DNA of 64,000 bases from Cryobacterium breve (GCF_027594785.1 NZ_CP075584.1:1860001-1924000); one strand, 5' to 3'; counted from the first letter of the stretch, positions 49,255 through 58,810 are shown. Made by a program: numbers and translations. Notes: generated from the sequence alone by a model not told the origin.

Positions 49255-49400
49255 TCCTCTTGGTTTCATGTGCCGGTAGCCCGGGGCGCAGACATGAAAA
49301 AAGCCCCAGCGCAAGCGCCGGAGCCTGAGCAGTCCTTGCGAACTGAAACTGAACTTCGATTCCTGCGCGGGCTGTTCACATGAGTGAACCTTCGGTCACC
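49255..49400 (-). promoter_or_regulatory. Ribosomal L10 leader region with hairpin and T-run
   Basis: Upstream of rplJ the transcript contains GCTCCGGCGC pairing with GCGCTGGGGC across a 3-base loop, followed by six T (minus strand, ~49326-49297). Such a stem inside the leader fits an attenuator of the autoregulated L10 leader known in many bacteria. I cannot fold the full leader by eye. Confidence 0.5.
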
Positions 49401-49546
49401 ATCCATTACTGGGCAGCGACAACCGGCGGTCTTTGGCTTCGTTCACTGTAACGGATGCCGCGGGCCGGCGCAAATCGCGGCATCCGCCGGCCGTCAGCGA
49501 GCGAAACGGCACAGGTAGTTGACCTGAGTCCACTATCGAGATATAG

Positions 49547-49560
49547 TTGACGCTTGTCAA
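49547..49560. promoter_or_regulatory. MarR-type operator
   Basis: TTGACGCTTGTCAA is an inverted repeat (5-base arms) 20 bases before the DHA2 exporter start, overlapping the likely promoter. The regulator encoded just downstream of the exporter is the probable binder. Confidence 0.65.
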
Positions 49561-49580
49561 TTACACCGCCCAGGAGTTTC

Positions 49581-51401
49581 ATGTCTCGCGTTTCATCCGT
49601 TCGTACCGCTCCACCGCAGCACCCTCAGAACCGGCAGGCCCTCCCCCATCGCGACTCGGACGCGCCGATGTCGAAGCGTCAGGTGCTCGAAGCACTTTCC
49701 GGCCTGCTGATGGGCATGTTCGTCTCGATCCTCGCCGGCACCGTCGTCAGCACCTCGCTGCCGCTCATCCTCTCCGACCTGCACGGCGACCAGTCCGCAT
49801 ATACCTGGGTCGTCACGGCGACCCTGCTCGCGACGACCGTGAGCACGCCGATCTGGGGCAAGTTCGCCGACCTCTTCGACCGCAAGCTGCTCATCCAGCT
49901 CTCCCTCGTGGTGTTCGTGCTCGGTTCCGCACTCGCCGGCTTCTCCCAGAACACCGGCACCCTGATCAGCTTCCGGGTGCTCCAGGGCCTCGGCGCCGGC
50001 GGCCTCGCCGCGCTCAGCCAGATCATCATGGCCGACATCATCAGCCCCCGCGACCGTGGTCGGTACGCCGGCCTGTTCGGCGCGGTCCTCGCCCTCGGCA
50101 CCGTGGGCGGCCCGCTGCTCGGCGGTGTCGTCACGGACGCCTTCGGCTGGCGCTGGAACTTCTTCATCGCCCTGCCCGTCGCGATCCTCGCGATCATCCT
50201 GCTGCAGCGCACCCTGCACCTCCCGGCCAGGGTCAAGCGGGTCGTCAAGATCGACTACCTCGGGGCGATCCTGATCACGGCGGGCATGTCGCTCCTGATG
50301 ATCTGGGTGACCATCGCCGGCACCCAGTTCGAGTGGGCATCCGTACCCTCGTTCCTGATGGTCGGTGGAGCTGTCGTCCTGCTCGTCGCCGCGGTGTTCG
50401 TGGAGTTCAAGGTCAGCGAGCCGATCATCCCGCTCACCCTGTTCAAGAACCGCACCTTCACTCTCGCGGTGATCGCGAGCATCTCGGTGGGCGTGTCGAT
50501 GTTCGGCACCTCTGTCTTCCTCAGCCAGTACATGCAGCTCGCCCGGGGAGCCACTCCGACCCAGTCCGGCCTGCTGACCATCCCGATGATGGGCGGCTAC
50601 CTGATCTGCTCGGTCACCTTCGGCACCCTGATCAGCCGCACCGGCAAGTGGAAGGCGATCATGGTCTCCGGCGGAGCGCTCGTGATCGTCGGCCTGCTGC
50701 TGCTCGGCACTCTCGACTACCAGACCAACCTCGTGCTCGTCGGCGTCTACATGTTCGTGCTCGGCTCCGGCCTCGGCATGCTGATGCAGAACCTCGTGCT
50801 CGTCGTGCAGAACTCGATCGAGGTCAGGCACCTCGGCGTCGCCACGAGCAGCGTCACCTTCTTCCGCAGCCTCGGAGGCACCATCGGCGTCTCGGTGCTC
50901 GGCTCCGTGCTCGGCTCAGCGGTCGCGCAGCACATCACCGACGGCGTGGTCGCGCTGAGTCCCGCCGACAAGATGGCCGCGGCGAGCGCCCTCGGCTCGG
51001 GCACCATCCCGCGCGTCGCCGACCTCCCGGCCGCCGTGCGCACCCTCGTCGAATCCGCCTACGGGTCCGGCGTCGGCACGGTCTTCCTGATCGGCGTCCC
51101 GCTCGCCGTGATCACCCTCGTGATGGTCACCCTGCTTCCGAACGCGTCCCTCGGGCGGAAGACGGGCATCGCCAGGGCCCGCGAGGGCGCCGGGGCCGCC
51201 ACCACTGCCGGGCACACCGGCGTGAGCGCAGCCGAGCGCGCTGCCGACCGCGAAACCGAGGTCGAGGAGATGGAAGACATCATGATCGAGGTGAGCGCGG
51301 CATCCGCCGGTCTCGCCCCCGCCGGTCTCAACAACCCGACCGGGGTGATTCACCTACCGAGGGACGACCAGCCCGGCGCGCGCAGAGTCAGTAGTCTGTG
51401 A
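49581..51401 (+). CDS. DHA2-family (EmrB/QacA) multidrug exporter
   Basis: A 606-residue MFS exporter with fourteen hydrophobic segments. SGLLMGMFVSILAGTVVSTSLPLILSDLHGDQSAYTWVVTATLL and GKFADLFDRKLLIQL are the usual DHA2 helix 1 and motif A regions. LGTVGGPLLGGVVTDAFGWRWNFFI is motif C and beyond. The last ~95 residues are a polar acidic cytoplasmic tail, longer than usual. The ATG at 49581 follows AGGAG; the upstream ATG at 49554 lacks a site. Overlaps the MarR start (GTGA). Confidence 0.92.
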   Translation: MSRVSSVRTAPPQHPQNRQALPHRDSDAPMSKRQVLEALSGLLMGMFVSILAGTVVSTSLPLILSDLHGDQSAYTWVVTATLLATTVSTPIWGKFADLFDRKLLIQLSLVVFVLGSALAGFSQNTGTLISFRVLQGLGAGGLAALSQIIMADIISPRDRGRYAGLFGAVLALGTVGGPLLGGVVTDAFGWRWNFFIALPVAILAIILLQRTLHLPARVKRVVKIDYLGAILITAGMSLLMIWVTIAGTQFEWASVPSFLMVGGAVVLLVAAVFVEFKVSEPIIPLTLFKNRTFTLAVIASISVGVSMFGTSVFLSQYMQLARGATPTQSGLLTIPMMGGYLICSVTFGTLISRTGKWKAIMVSGGALVIVGLLLLGTLDYQTNLVLVGVYMFVLGSGLGMLMQNLVLVVQNSIEVRHLGVATSSVTFFRSLGGTIGVSVLGSVLGSAVAQHITDGVVALSPADKMAAASALGSGTIPRVADLPAAVRTLVESAYGSGVGTVFLIGVPLAVITLVMVTLLPNASLGRKTGIARAREGAGAATTAGHTGVSAAERAADRETEVEEMEDIMIEVSAASAGLAPAGLNNPTGVIHLPRDDQPGARRVSSL

Positions 51402-51926
51402 CCATGATTGACGGGACTCCTGACCTGTCCCCGCGCACTGCGCCGGACAGGGCCGGGAATGACACACCGGACGACACGCCCGACGGCGCCCCGAGCGCTG
51501 AGTCGGCATCGGCGATCGCAGAGGTCGAGGAGCAGCTGAGTGTGCTCGCCGGGCTGATCCGGGCGAGCATGCGGGATGCCGCGCTCTTCATCGACCCGTC
51601 GCTGCAGCCGTTCTCGTTCAAGCTCCTGCGCCACATCGAGCGCTACGGGCCGACGCACTCGAGCGCCGTCGCCGCGGCGCTCTACGTGGACAAGAGCGTG
51701 ATCAGCCGCCAGGCGAAGCAGGCTCTGCGAGCTCGGTCTCGTGCGCACAGAGCTCGACCCGGCCGACGGCCGCGCCCGGTTCCTCGCCGTGACCGACCTG
51801 GCCCGGGCCAAGCTCCACGCGGTGCGGAACGGCGAGACCGCGATCGTGCACCGGCGTCTGAGCGACTGGCCGACGGACGATCTGCACCAGCTCGCCGCGC
51901 TTCTCGCCCAGCTCAACACTCCCTAG
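51398..51926 (+). CDS. MarR-family regulator after DHA2 exporter (frame break)
   Basis: A ~175-residue regulator. The N-terminal ~45 residues are Asp/Pro/Ala-rich. The winged helix follows: FSFKLLRHIERYGPTHSSAVAAALYVDKSVISRQAKQ. The frame breaks at 51719-51725 (CAGGCTC). Dropping one base joins LCELGLVRTELDPADGRARFLAVTDLARAKLHAVR, the wing and C-terminal helices. Start is GTG 51398 (overlapping the exporter stop) or ATG 51404. It probably represses the exporter through the TTGAC/GTCAA palindrome. Confidence 0.82.
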
Positions 51927-51970
51927 CCCGCGCTGCCCCGCGGCCGACTTGCGCCAACTGTGGCCGTTCC

Positions 51971-52006
51971 GGACAACCGTGGCCGGCCTCCCGGCAACAG
52001 TTGTCC
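51971..52006. repeat. Extragenic palindromic repeat, copy 2
   Basis: GGACAACCGTGGCCGG pairs with CCGGCAACAGTTGTCC (14 of 16). It is related to the element at 41351-41406 and sits between convergent gene ends. Confidence 0.6.
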
Positions 52007-52057
52007 GTTGCGGTAACAGTTGCCGGGCGGGCGGTGCAGGCGAGCGGATGCCACGGG

Positions 52058-53725
52058 TCAGGCGAGCGGGAGCGACACCCGGAACTCGGTGCGGCCTGGC
52101 CGGCTCGACACCGACACCTCGCCCTGGTGCGCGGTCACGACCGCCTGGACGATGGCGAGGCCGAGTCCGGTGCTGCCGGTCCCGCGGAACCGGGAGCTGT
52201 CGCCGCGGGCAAAACGCTCGAACAGGGTCGTCTGGAGATTCGCCGGGATGCCGGGGCCGTCATCCGTCACGGTCACGATCGCACGCCCGTCCTGCTCGGA
52301 CAGCGCGACCTCGACGGTCGTCTCCGGCGGGGTGTGGATGCGCGCGTTCGCGAGCAGGTTGGTGAAGACCTGGTGCAGCCGGGGTGTGTCGCCGATGGCC
52401 TGGATCGGCTCGTCGGGAAGTTCGAGGTTGAGCACCCGGTCGCGGCCGGCCGCGTGCGCATCGCTCACGACGTCGACGAGGAGGCTCGTCAGGTCGACGG
52501 TCCCGTGTTCGAGTTCGCGGCCCTCGTCGAGGCGGGCGAGCAGCAACAGGTCCTCGACAAGCCCGGTCATCCGCACGGACTCGGACTCGATCCGGCTGAG
52601 GGCGTGCAGTGCGTCTGGCGGCAATTCCTGGCCGGAGCGCCGGGTGAGCTCGGAGTAACCCCGGATCGAGGCGAGGGGCGTGCGGAGCTCGTGACTCGCA
52701 TCCGCGACGAACTGCCGTACCTTGTTCTCGCTCGCCTGGCGGGTCTCGAGGGCGAGGTCGACGTGGTCGAGCATGCGGTTGAGGGCGGAGCCGACCTGGC
52801 CGACCTCTGTGCGGGGGTCGGTGTCCGCGGCGGGGACACGGTCGACGAGGCTGACCTCGCCTCGGTCGAGCGGGAGCTCGGAGACGCGGGCGGCCGTTGC
52901 CGTGACGCGCTGCAGCGGGCGCAGGGCGAGGCGCACGATCCACATCGCGAGGATCGCGACGACGATGATGCCGACGAGGGAGACCACTCCGATGATCATG
53001 GCGAGTTGCGTCGCTGTGCCGTCGACCGTTCTGAGCGGGAGGCCGATGATCGAGAGGGTGCCGGTTCGGCTTGAGCTTGCCAGGATTCGGTAGTTGCCGA
53101 CATCGCCGCCGAGATCGACGGTGACGGGCTGCGCGTTTTTGGTCTGGCTTGCGAGGATGTCGGCCTTCTGCACGAGGAGGTCGACCTGGTGGGCCGTCAG
53201 TGCCACGATCGTGCCGGTGTCGTCGGTGTAGCCGGCGGTGAGCGTGGAGTCGTAGAAGACGAGGGCGAGGGTACCGGGCTGACCGGGGCCGTTGAGGATG
53301 ATGCTCGCGGAGGGCACGAACACCGGCAGCGTGGTGCCGAGGTCGTTGTCGCGGCGGCCCTCGAGGATCGCGTGCGACCGTTCGGCGGCGGAGCTCACCT
53401 GCTGGTCGAGGCCCGCGAGCAGGTTGGCGCGCAGCACCGTGACGCTCACGACGCCGATCGAGATGCTCACCAGGGCGAGCAGCCCGACGACGGCGAGCAC
53501 GAGCCGGCGGCGGAGGGTCCAGGGGGCGCGTCCGGATCGCAGCCAGAGCGGGCGGCGGAGCCACTGCGGTCGACGTGACGGATGCTGCGTGCCGGGTCGT
53601 GCGGCCGAGCCGGCCGGGTCGAACGGGTCAGTCCGGTCGGGCACGTCAACCGCATCAGCCGGGTGGGTCGGGTCAACCGCGTCCGTCGGGTCGAGCGCAT
53701 CCGGCCGGTTGGTCGGCGTCATCAC
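52058..53725 (-). CDS. Sensor histidine kinase with HAMP domain
   Basis: A 555-residue membrane sensor. Residues 1-65 are an unusual cytoplasmic Asp/Pro/Thr-rich extension. TM1 is ~75-98, an extracytoplasmic sensing region follows, TM2 is ~241-265, then HAMP. The phosphorylated His lies in ADASHELRTPLASI (~345). ATPase boxes are NLLANARIHTP, DDGPGIP, and GSTGLGLAIV. The start overlaps the response regulator gene by four bases. Resembles MprB/TcrY/CutS-type kinases of actinobacteria; the signal is unknown. Confidence 0.92.
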   Translation of the reverse strand: MMTPTNRPDALDPTDAVDPTHPADAVDVPDRTDPFDPAGSAARPGTQHPSRRPQWLRRPLWLRSGRAPWTLRRRLVLAVVGLLALVSISIGVVSVTVLRANLLAGLDQQVSSAAERSHAILEGRRDNDLGTTLPVFVPSASIILNGPGQPGTLALVFYDSTLTAGYTDDTGTIVALTAHQVDLLVQKADILASQTKNAQPVTVDLGGDVGNYRILASSSRTGTLSIIGLPLRTVDGTATQLAMIIGVVSLVGIIVVAILAMWIVRLALRPLQRVTATAARVSELPLDRGEVSLVDRVPAADTDPRTEVGQVGSALNRMLDHVDLALETRQASENKVRQFVADASHELRTPLASIRGYSELTRRSGQELPPDALHALSRIESESVRMTGLVEDLLLLARLDEGRELEHGTVDLTSLLVDVVSDAHAAGRDRVLNLELPDEPIQAIGDTPRLHQVFTNLLANARIHTPPETTVEVALSEQDGRAIVTVTDDGPGIPANLQTTLFERFARGDSSRFRGTGSTGLGLAIVQAVVTAHQGEVSVSSRPGRTEFRVSLPLA

Positions 53726-54468
53726 GCGGTTTTCAGCATGTACCCCGCACCGCGCACGGTGTGGATCATCGGCTCGCGTCCCGCATCGATCTTCTTCCGC
53801 AGGTACGAGATGTAGATCTCGACGACGGAGGACTTGCCGCCGAAGTCATAACTCCAGACCCGGTCGAGGATCTGGGCCTTGCTCAGCACGCGGCGGGGGT
53901 TGCGCATCAGGAACCGGAGCAGTTCGAATTCGGTGGCGGTGAGCTCGATGGCATCGCCGGCCCGGGAGACCTCGTAGCTGTCCTCGTCGAGGGTGAGGTC
54001 GCCGACGGAGATACGCGGGTCGACGGAATCGGACACGGCCAGGGTCGAGCGGCGGATCAGGCCCCGCAGGCGGGCGACGACTTCTTCGAGGCTGAACGGC
54101 TTGGTGACGTAGTCGTCGCCGCCCGCGGTGAGGCCGGCGATGCGGTCGTCGAGGGAGTCCTTTGCGGTCAGGAAGAGCACGGGGGTTTCATAGCCGTCGG
54201 CCCGCACGCGCTGCAGTACCTGCAGGCCGTCGATGTCGGGCAGCATGATGTCGAGCACGATCGCGTCCGGACGGAACTCGCGGGCGATGGTCAGCGCCTG
54301 GCGTCCCTCCCCGGCGGTGCGCACCTCCCAGCCCTCATACCGAAGGGCCATCGAGAGCAGATCCGTGAGGGTGGGTTCGTCGTCGACGACGAGCACTCGG
54401 ATAGGACTTCCGTCGGCCTTGTGGAGACGCGGCCCGCGGGTCGAGTGGTCAGTTTCACGTGTGCTCAT
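53722..54468 (-). CDS. OmpR-family response regulator
   Basis: A 248-residue regulator. The receiver domain has VLVVDDEP at the acidic pocket, phospho-acceptor Asp73 in VLDIMLPD, and the switch LFLTAKDS. The winged helix ends with VVEIYISYLRKKIDAGREPMIHTVRGAGYMLK. A ~22-residue N-terminal extension precedes the receiver. It forms an operon with the histidine kinase and closely resembles the TrcR group. Confidence 0.94.
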   Translation of the reverse strand: MSTRETDHSTRGPRLHKADGSPIRVLVVDDEPTLTDLLSMALRYEGWEVRTAGEGRQALTIAREFRPDAIVLDIMLPDIDGLQVLQRVRADGYETPVLFLTAKDSLDDRIAGLTAGGDDYVTKPFSLEEVVARLRGLIRRSTLAVSDSVDPRISVGDLTLDEDSYEVSRAGDAIELTATEFELLRFLMRNPRRVLSKAQILDRVWSYDFGGKSSVVEIYISYLRKKIDAGREPMIHTVRGAGYMLKTA

Positions 54469-54596
54469 ACTTACTCAGTATCGCGAGCTTTCTATGAAAA
54501 GCCTATGCGAGGCCCTTGGCGTTCCTGTGAATGGGGTTCAAGCCCGCTCCGCCCCGGCCCGCGCGCCAGCCCCGCGCCCGCTCCGAGGCTGGCACA

Positions 54597-55313
54597 ATGG
54601 GGAGCGTGACCGATACCCTGCTGCCGCTCTTCGAGCCGGCAGAGTCACCCACACTCTCCTCTGCAGCCGCTACCGCCGCATCCGCTGCTGCCGCGCTCGT
54701 CGTTCGCGCGCCGGCGATCGCGCCGCACCTGTTGCGCATCGTCGCTGATTCCACGGACTGGGCGGCCTGGATGCGCGCCCGCAACCAGGGCATCACGGCA
54801 ACGGATGTCGCCAAGCTCGCGACGCCGAAGTCGGTGCAGAACGCGGCCAACGACAAGATGAACGGCAGCAGCTTCGGCGGGAATACCTACACCGATCACG
54901 GCCGCGCCCGTGAGCCCGTGATCGCGGCCTGGGTGCTCGAGAACTACGGGATCGAGCCGAGCACGACCCTGTTCCATGCTGCCGGTCATCGCCGCCACCT
55001 CGCGACACCCGACGGCGTGGGCACGAATGCCCGGACGCTCGAACTCTCGGAAATCAAGACGACGAACAAAGCGTGGCGCAGCATCCCGCGCTCCTATATG
55101 CGGCAGGTCTGGTGGCAGCAGTACGTGCTCGGCGCCGACCGGACGCTGCTGGTCTGGGAACAGCACCGGGACTTCGTGCCGATCCGGTCCCAGCCGGAGT
55201 GCCGCTGGATCGAACGCGACGAGGACCAGATCGCGATCCTGGTCGGCTACGCGAACCAGCTGATCGACGTGCTCAACGCGATGGCGACCCGGGCGCAGCA
55301 GGCTCGGGCGTAG
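54597..55313 (+). CDS. YqaJ-type (lambda exonuclease fold) nuclease
   Basis: A 238-residue protein with the YqaJ/lambda-exonuclease signature: GRAREPVIAAWVLE (E), TPDGVG (D), ELSEIKTTN (ExK) and QVWWQQYVLGAD (Q motif). All four catalytic elements are present, so it should digest double-stranded DNA ends. No phage genes or recombinase partner (RecT/Bet) lie nearby. The N-terminal ~45 residues are Ala-rich. Start may be ATG 54597 or GTG 54606. Confidence 0.8.
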   Translation: MGSVTDTLLPLFEPAESPTLSSAAATAASAAAALVVRAPAIAPHLLRIVADSTDWAAWMRARNQGITATDVAKLATPKSVQNAANDKMNGSSFGGNTYTDHGRAREPVIAAWVLENYGIEPSTTLFHAAGHRRHLATPDGVGTNARTLELSEIKTTNKAWRSIPRSYMRQVWWQQYVLGADRTLLVWEQHRDFVPIRSQPECRWIERDEDQIAILVGYANQLIDVLNAMATRAQQARA

Positions 55314-55992
55314 GCGCGTTCCTCGCGGCCTCGGCGGCCCTGGCCCGGCGGCGCTTGCGCAGCGCGGACACGGCGCCGCTGGCGAACATGTACCCCATGT
55401 AGGCGAACAGCAGCCCGGCGATGATGGGCACGATCCAGCTGCGATTCTGACCGTTGACGGCGTTGTTCACCCAGCCGACCCACGGCACGGAGTACCAGAG
55501 GCGTCCCTGGATCTGCACCGGGAGCACCTGGTCGGCGTCGGCCACGCTGTTGTTGTCTCCCTTGAACGTGAAGGTGCGCCCGCCCGCGGAGCTCGAGCTG
55601 ATCGCGGTGACGCGGTGGGTGATCACGCCCGGCTGCCCCGAGCGGATCTGGTAGGTCACGACGTCGCCGATGCGGATCTCGTCCGGGGTCACGGGGCGCA
55701 CGATGATGAGCGTCCCCGGCGGCAGATCGGGTTCCATCGAGCTGGTCAGCACGGTGAGCGGGGTCGACCCCGTGACCTTGGGCACCACGATCAGCAGCAG
55801 CGCCAGGGCGACCACGAGGAGCAGAATTGCTCCGCTGACCGCGAGGCCGAGGTAGTGCAGCAGGCTCTTCTCGTGCGGGTCGACGGGTGCCGGGGTGTCA
55901 TTCACGGCCACGCCGGGCACGGATGCGACGGCTGTGGATACTTCGGGTGCCGGCGCGTGTTCAGGCGCCGGCTGAAGCTGGGTGCTGGTCAT
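55273..55992 (-). CDS. SipW-type signal peptidase I
   Basis: A 239-residue membrane protease of the ER/archaeal type. The nucleophile Ser85 lies in TSSMEP and the base is His126 in VITHRV (not Lys), diagnostic of SipW. GDVVTYQI and KGDNNSVAD are further boxes. TM segments at ~47-70 and ~182-203. It closes an operon of proteins with TasA-like or alternate signal peptides, so it is likely their dedicated peptidase. It overlaps the YqaJ gene tail by 41 bases (convergent). Confidence 0.9.
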   Translation of the reverse strand: MTSTQLQPAPEHAPAPEVSTAVASVPGVAVNDTPAPVDPHEKSLLHYLGLAVSGAILLLVVALALLLIVVPKVTGSTPLTVLTSSMEPDLPPGTLIIVRPVTPDEIRIGDVVTYQIRSGQPGVITHRVTAISSSSAGGRTFTFKGDNNSVADADQVLPVQIQGRLWYSVPWVGWVNNAVNGQNRSWIVPIIAGLLFAYMGYMFASGAVSALRKRRRARAAEAARNAPTPEPAAPGSPSR

Positions 55993-56789
55993 TCGGGGTC
56001 CTCCTCGCGGCGGCGGCGTCGGGCAAGCAGAAGGAAGATCCCGACGCCGAGCAGCAGCCCACCGACGATCAACACGGGTGCTGGAGGTTCGACACCGGTA
56101 TGGGCAAGGATACCGATGCCCGCGCCTGTGGACGACGTTGTCGGGGTCGTCGTTGAATTCGTCGGCGTCGTCGGAGTGCCGGGAAGCACCGGGACGACCG
56201 TTCCCGGGTCATCGCACGCGGATGCCGCGAACGGCCCGTCGACGGCATCGCGCATCGCAACGAGCAAGCCCAGGCTCGCGCTTGCTCCCTGGTCGACTGT
56301 GCCGGAGACATCCGCCATGGTGAACGTGACGACAAGTTTCATGGTGCCGCCTGCCGAGATCGGTTGCGACGGCACGACGATCCCGCAGCTGTCGAGCCTG
56401 CGGAGGGTGCGGGTGAGGGTGTCGCCTGTGCCGGAGTTCCACGCGGCGAGTGTGATGTGATCGGCATACCCGCCGACGGGAAGCAGCACGTCGTGCGCGC
56501 TCACCCTTACTTCGGCGGGCGCGGCGGTCGGGTTGCGCACCCAGAGGGCGGCCTGCTGGCTGCCGCGCGGCACGAGCAGGCCGAGGCCGTCGAAGAGGCC
56601 TCCGGAGAGCGTCGTCGCGAATGTCACGCCGTCCGTGCTGAGGAGCAGATCGACGGGGGCGATCGGGGTGGCGCCAGCCGAGGCGCTTGCCGGCGCTGCG
56701 ACCCCCGAAACGGCGAGTGACATGGCGAGCGCAGCGATTCCGAGGGCGGATGCCGCCCCCCGGCGACCCTGGATCGGGTGCGGGCGCAT
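55989..56789 (-). CDS. Secreted protein with LAxTG class E sortase anchor
   Basis: A 266-residue surface protein. Signal peptide to ~residue 38 (GVAAPASASA). A beta-rich region follows, then a Thr/Pro linker and LAHTG at 228-232, a hydrophobic helix, and RRRRREEDP. LAxTG is the recognition sequence of class E sortases in high-GC Gram-positives. No sortase gene is in the window. Overlaps the SipW gene by four bases. Likely anchors or accompanies the fibre proteins encoded upstream. Confidence 0.85.
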   Translation of the reverse strand: MRPHPIQGRRGAASALGIAALAMSLAVSGVAAPASASAGATPIAPVDLLLSTDGVTFATTLSGGLFDGLGLLVPRGSQQAALWVRNPTAAPAEVRVSAHDVLLPVGGYADHITLAAWNSGTGDTLTRTLRRLDSCGIVVPSQPISAGGTMKLVVTFTMADVSGTVDQGASASLGLLVAMRDAVDGPFAASACDDPGTVVPVLPGTPTTPTNSTTTPTTSSTGAGIGILAHTGVEPPAPVLIVGGLLLGVGIFLLLARRRRREEDPE

Positions 56790-56790
56790 G

Positions 56791-58111
56791 TCAGCCCACC
56801 CACGTCATGGTGAAGGTCTGGCTGGCGAGCCCGAGAGCACCGCACGGCTGTTGCTCCAGCTGGATGTTTTTCGTTGCGGTGGTCTGCCCGCTGACGTCGA
56901 GACACTGGCCGCTGTCATTCACGAAGCGGTAGGTACCGCTTCCAACAGCCCCGACGGCCGTGACGCGCCAGCTCTGGTTCGAGGTCCCGGCGTTCTGGAG
57001 TTGTGCGGCGAGGCCGGCGGCGGCGCCCCTGCCGGTGTCCCAGAAGAGCCTGCGGGGCGTACTTCGCCTTCACCGCAGACACGCCGGCAGGGTTCGAGAA
57101 GTTCCAGGACTGGTTGTCGAAGCCAGTCGACTTGCATCCGAAGCTGATCATCGCCGTTCCGGCCGCCGTCGACTGGTTCTCACCGTCGACGCAGAGTCCG
57201 GTCGTTGCGTTCTTGACCTTGTACCATGCCCCGGAATTGGGGCCGGCGGTCGCGATGGCTGCAGCTGTGGACAGGGGCGAGGCATCGCCGGCCGCGTCGA
57301 GGGCCCTGACCGTGTAGCTGTATGCCGTTCCGACGTCGAGCCCGGTGTCGGTGAGGGTGGTCGTGGGCGCCGTGGTTGTGCCGATGAGGGTGCCGTTGCG
57401 GAAGACCTGGTAGGTGGTGATGGCTGCGGTATCGGCGGGTTTGGCCCAGGTCAGGGTCACCGTGTGGTCCGTCGTGGTGGCTGTTGGCGCGCCCGGTGTC
57501 AGGGTGTTCGCGACCGTCTGGGTCGCGTAGATGGCGAGCGGGGCGATCGCCCAGTTGCCGACGCTCGAGGTGAGGGTGACGGTCGGCACGGCGGAGATAC
57601 CGACGAGTGCGAAGCGTTGCGCCTGCGTGATCGTGCTGCGCACGCAGAAGTATGCGGACGTTCCCACAGCGAGCGCGGTCGCGCCGCTGCCGGAGAAGGT
57701 CAGCGCCGAGGTCCAGTGCTGGCCGGTGGGTCCGGTCGAGGTGGCCGCCGTCGAGCAAGCCGCCGTGGTCGCGACGGGCCAGGTCTGCAGGTCGACGCCG
57801 GTCGAAAGTGTGGTCGCGTCAGCGGTGAGTGTGAGCGTGTATGGCGCTGGTATGTTCCCCTTGTTCGTGACGGTCACGACCTTGGTGATCGACAGTGTGC
57901 TCGAGTCATACAGCACGGCGAGCGTGTCGAAGCCGGTCTGCGTGACCGCCAGGCTGCCGGCGGTCACGGACGCGGTCGCGGTCACCCCCGGCGCGGTCCA
58001 GCTCGCCTGGGCGACGCTCGTGCCCGCCAGAGTGAGAAAGAGGGCGAACGCGAGCGCCAGCATCCGTTTGGGCGAACGGATGCGTGGGGCGCGGCGCTGC
58101 ACGGAGGACAT
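56791..58111 (-). CDS. TasA-like/FN3/ricin-B lectin surface protein (frame break)
   Basis: A ~439-residue secreted protein. Signal segment ends near VAQASWTAPG, an alternate (SipW-type) signal. Residues ~40-200 are a TasA-like beta region. Residues ~205-295 match FN3 (PGAPTATTTDHTVTLTWAKPADTAAITTYQVF). Residues ~300-439 form a ricin-B lectin-like trefoil with repeated QSW (NQSWNFS, NQSWRVT). Frame breaks at 57046-57052 (GAGCCTG); dropping one base joins AKYAPQ to LFWDTGRGAAAG. The lectin domain suggests carbohydrate binding at the cell surface. Confidence 0.78.
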
Positions 58112-58114
58112 GGC

Positions 58115-58765
58115 TCAGGCCTGGATTCCGTCGATGACGATGCCGAAGTTCGCGGCGGAGAGGCCCTGGGTCGTGGCCGGGGCTGACAACGGCAGCGTGA
58201 CAGAGACGCAGAGGATTGTGGACCCGCCGACGGGGAGGGTCTTGCCCAGGCTCGTGACCACCGGGGTGGTGTTGAGGACTGCGGACCAGGTCGGGGCGGG
58301 CAAGGCCGGGCAGGCACCGACGAAGAGGCCGATGCTCAGGGACGCCGAGAGGGTCGTCGCCGGAGCCGGCGGAGTGAATCCGGCGATCCGGAGTGCGAGC
58401 GGAACGTTACCGACGTTGGTGACGGTGACCGGGGCACTGACCGTGACGCCCGGGTAGAGCACGCCGGCCGGCAGGGTGAGAGTGGACACGGTCAGGGTCG
58501 CGGTGCCGGATTTGATGGTCGTGGCCGCAGACACCGGGGCACTCGCATTGAGGTATGCGTAAGAGCCACCAGCGCCGAGGATCGCAAGGCAGATCGCGGC
58601 CGCCACAGAGACCGCGGTCGAAGCGATAGTCCGAAGGGAGACGACCCGAGCCCACGTGCGGAGACACTTGCGCAAAACCTCGTGGATTCGAACCGACATG
58701 GAGGGCTTGTGAAGGGGAAACACGTGCACCCCCAAATCATCGACAAATGGCGTTTCTGAAGACAT
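58115..58765 (-). CDS. SipW-dependent-type secreted protein
   Basis: A secreted protein of up to 216 residues with a ~45-residue polar N-terminus before a hydrophobic segment (ASTAVSVAAAICLAILGAGGSYAYLNASAP). The mature part is beta-rich with Cys pairs (VGACPALPAPTWSAVL; STILCVSVTLPL) and the motif VTNVGNVPLALRIAG, similar to TasA-like proteins. Start is uncertain: ATG 58765 or 58699, neither with a good ribosome site. Separated from the upstream gene by a hairpin. Confidence 0.7.
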   Translation of the reverse strand: MSSETPFVDDLGVHVFPLHKPSMSVRIHEVLRKCLRTWARVVSLRTIASTAVSVAAAICLAILGAGGSYAYLNASAPVSAATTIKSGTATLTVSTLTLPAGVLYPGVTVSAPVTVTNVGNVPLALRIAGFTPPAPATTLSASLSIGLFVGACPALPAPTWSAVLNTTPVVTSLGKTLPVGGSTILCVSVTLPLSAPATTQGLSAANFGIVIDGIQA

Positions 58766-58770
58766 GAAGC

Positions 58771-58800
58771 GGGTGCATCTGGCCTATGCCAGACGCACCC
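58771..58800 (-). promoter_or_regulatory. Hairpin after TasA-like gene
   Basis: GGGTGCATCTGGC pairs with GCCAGACGCACCC (one mismatch) around 4 bases. Position after the first gene suggests partial termination, giving more of the TasA-like protein than of the downstream proteins. Confidence 0.65.
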
Positions 58801-58810
58801 GCCTAGCGAA

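Noticed and set aside
58680-58715. tRNA-like T-loop sequence GGTTCGAATCC on the minus strand
   Set aside because: No matching acceptor, D or anticodon arms; the bases encode part of a secreted protein (SVRIHEV).
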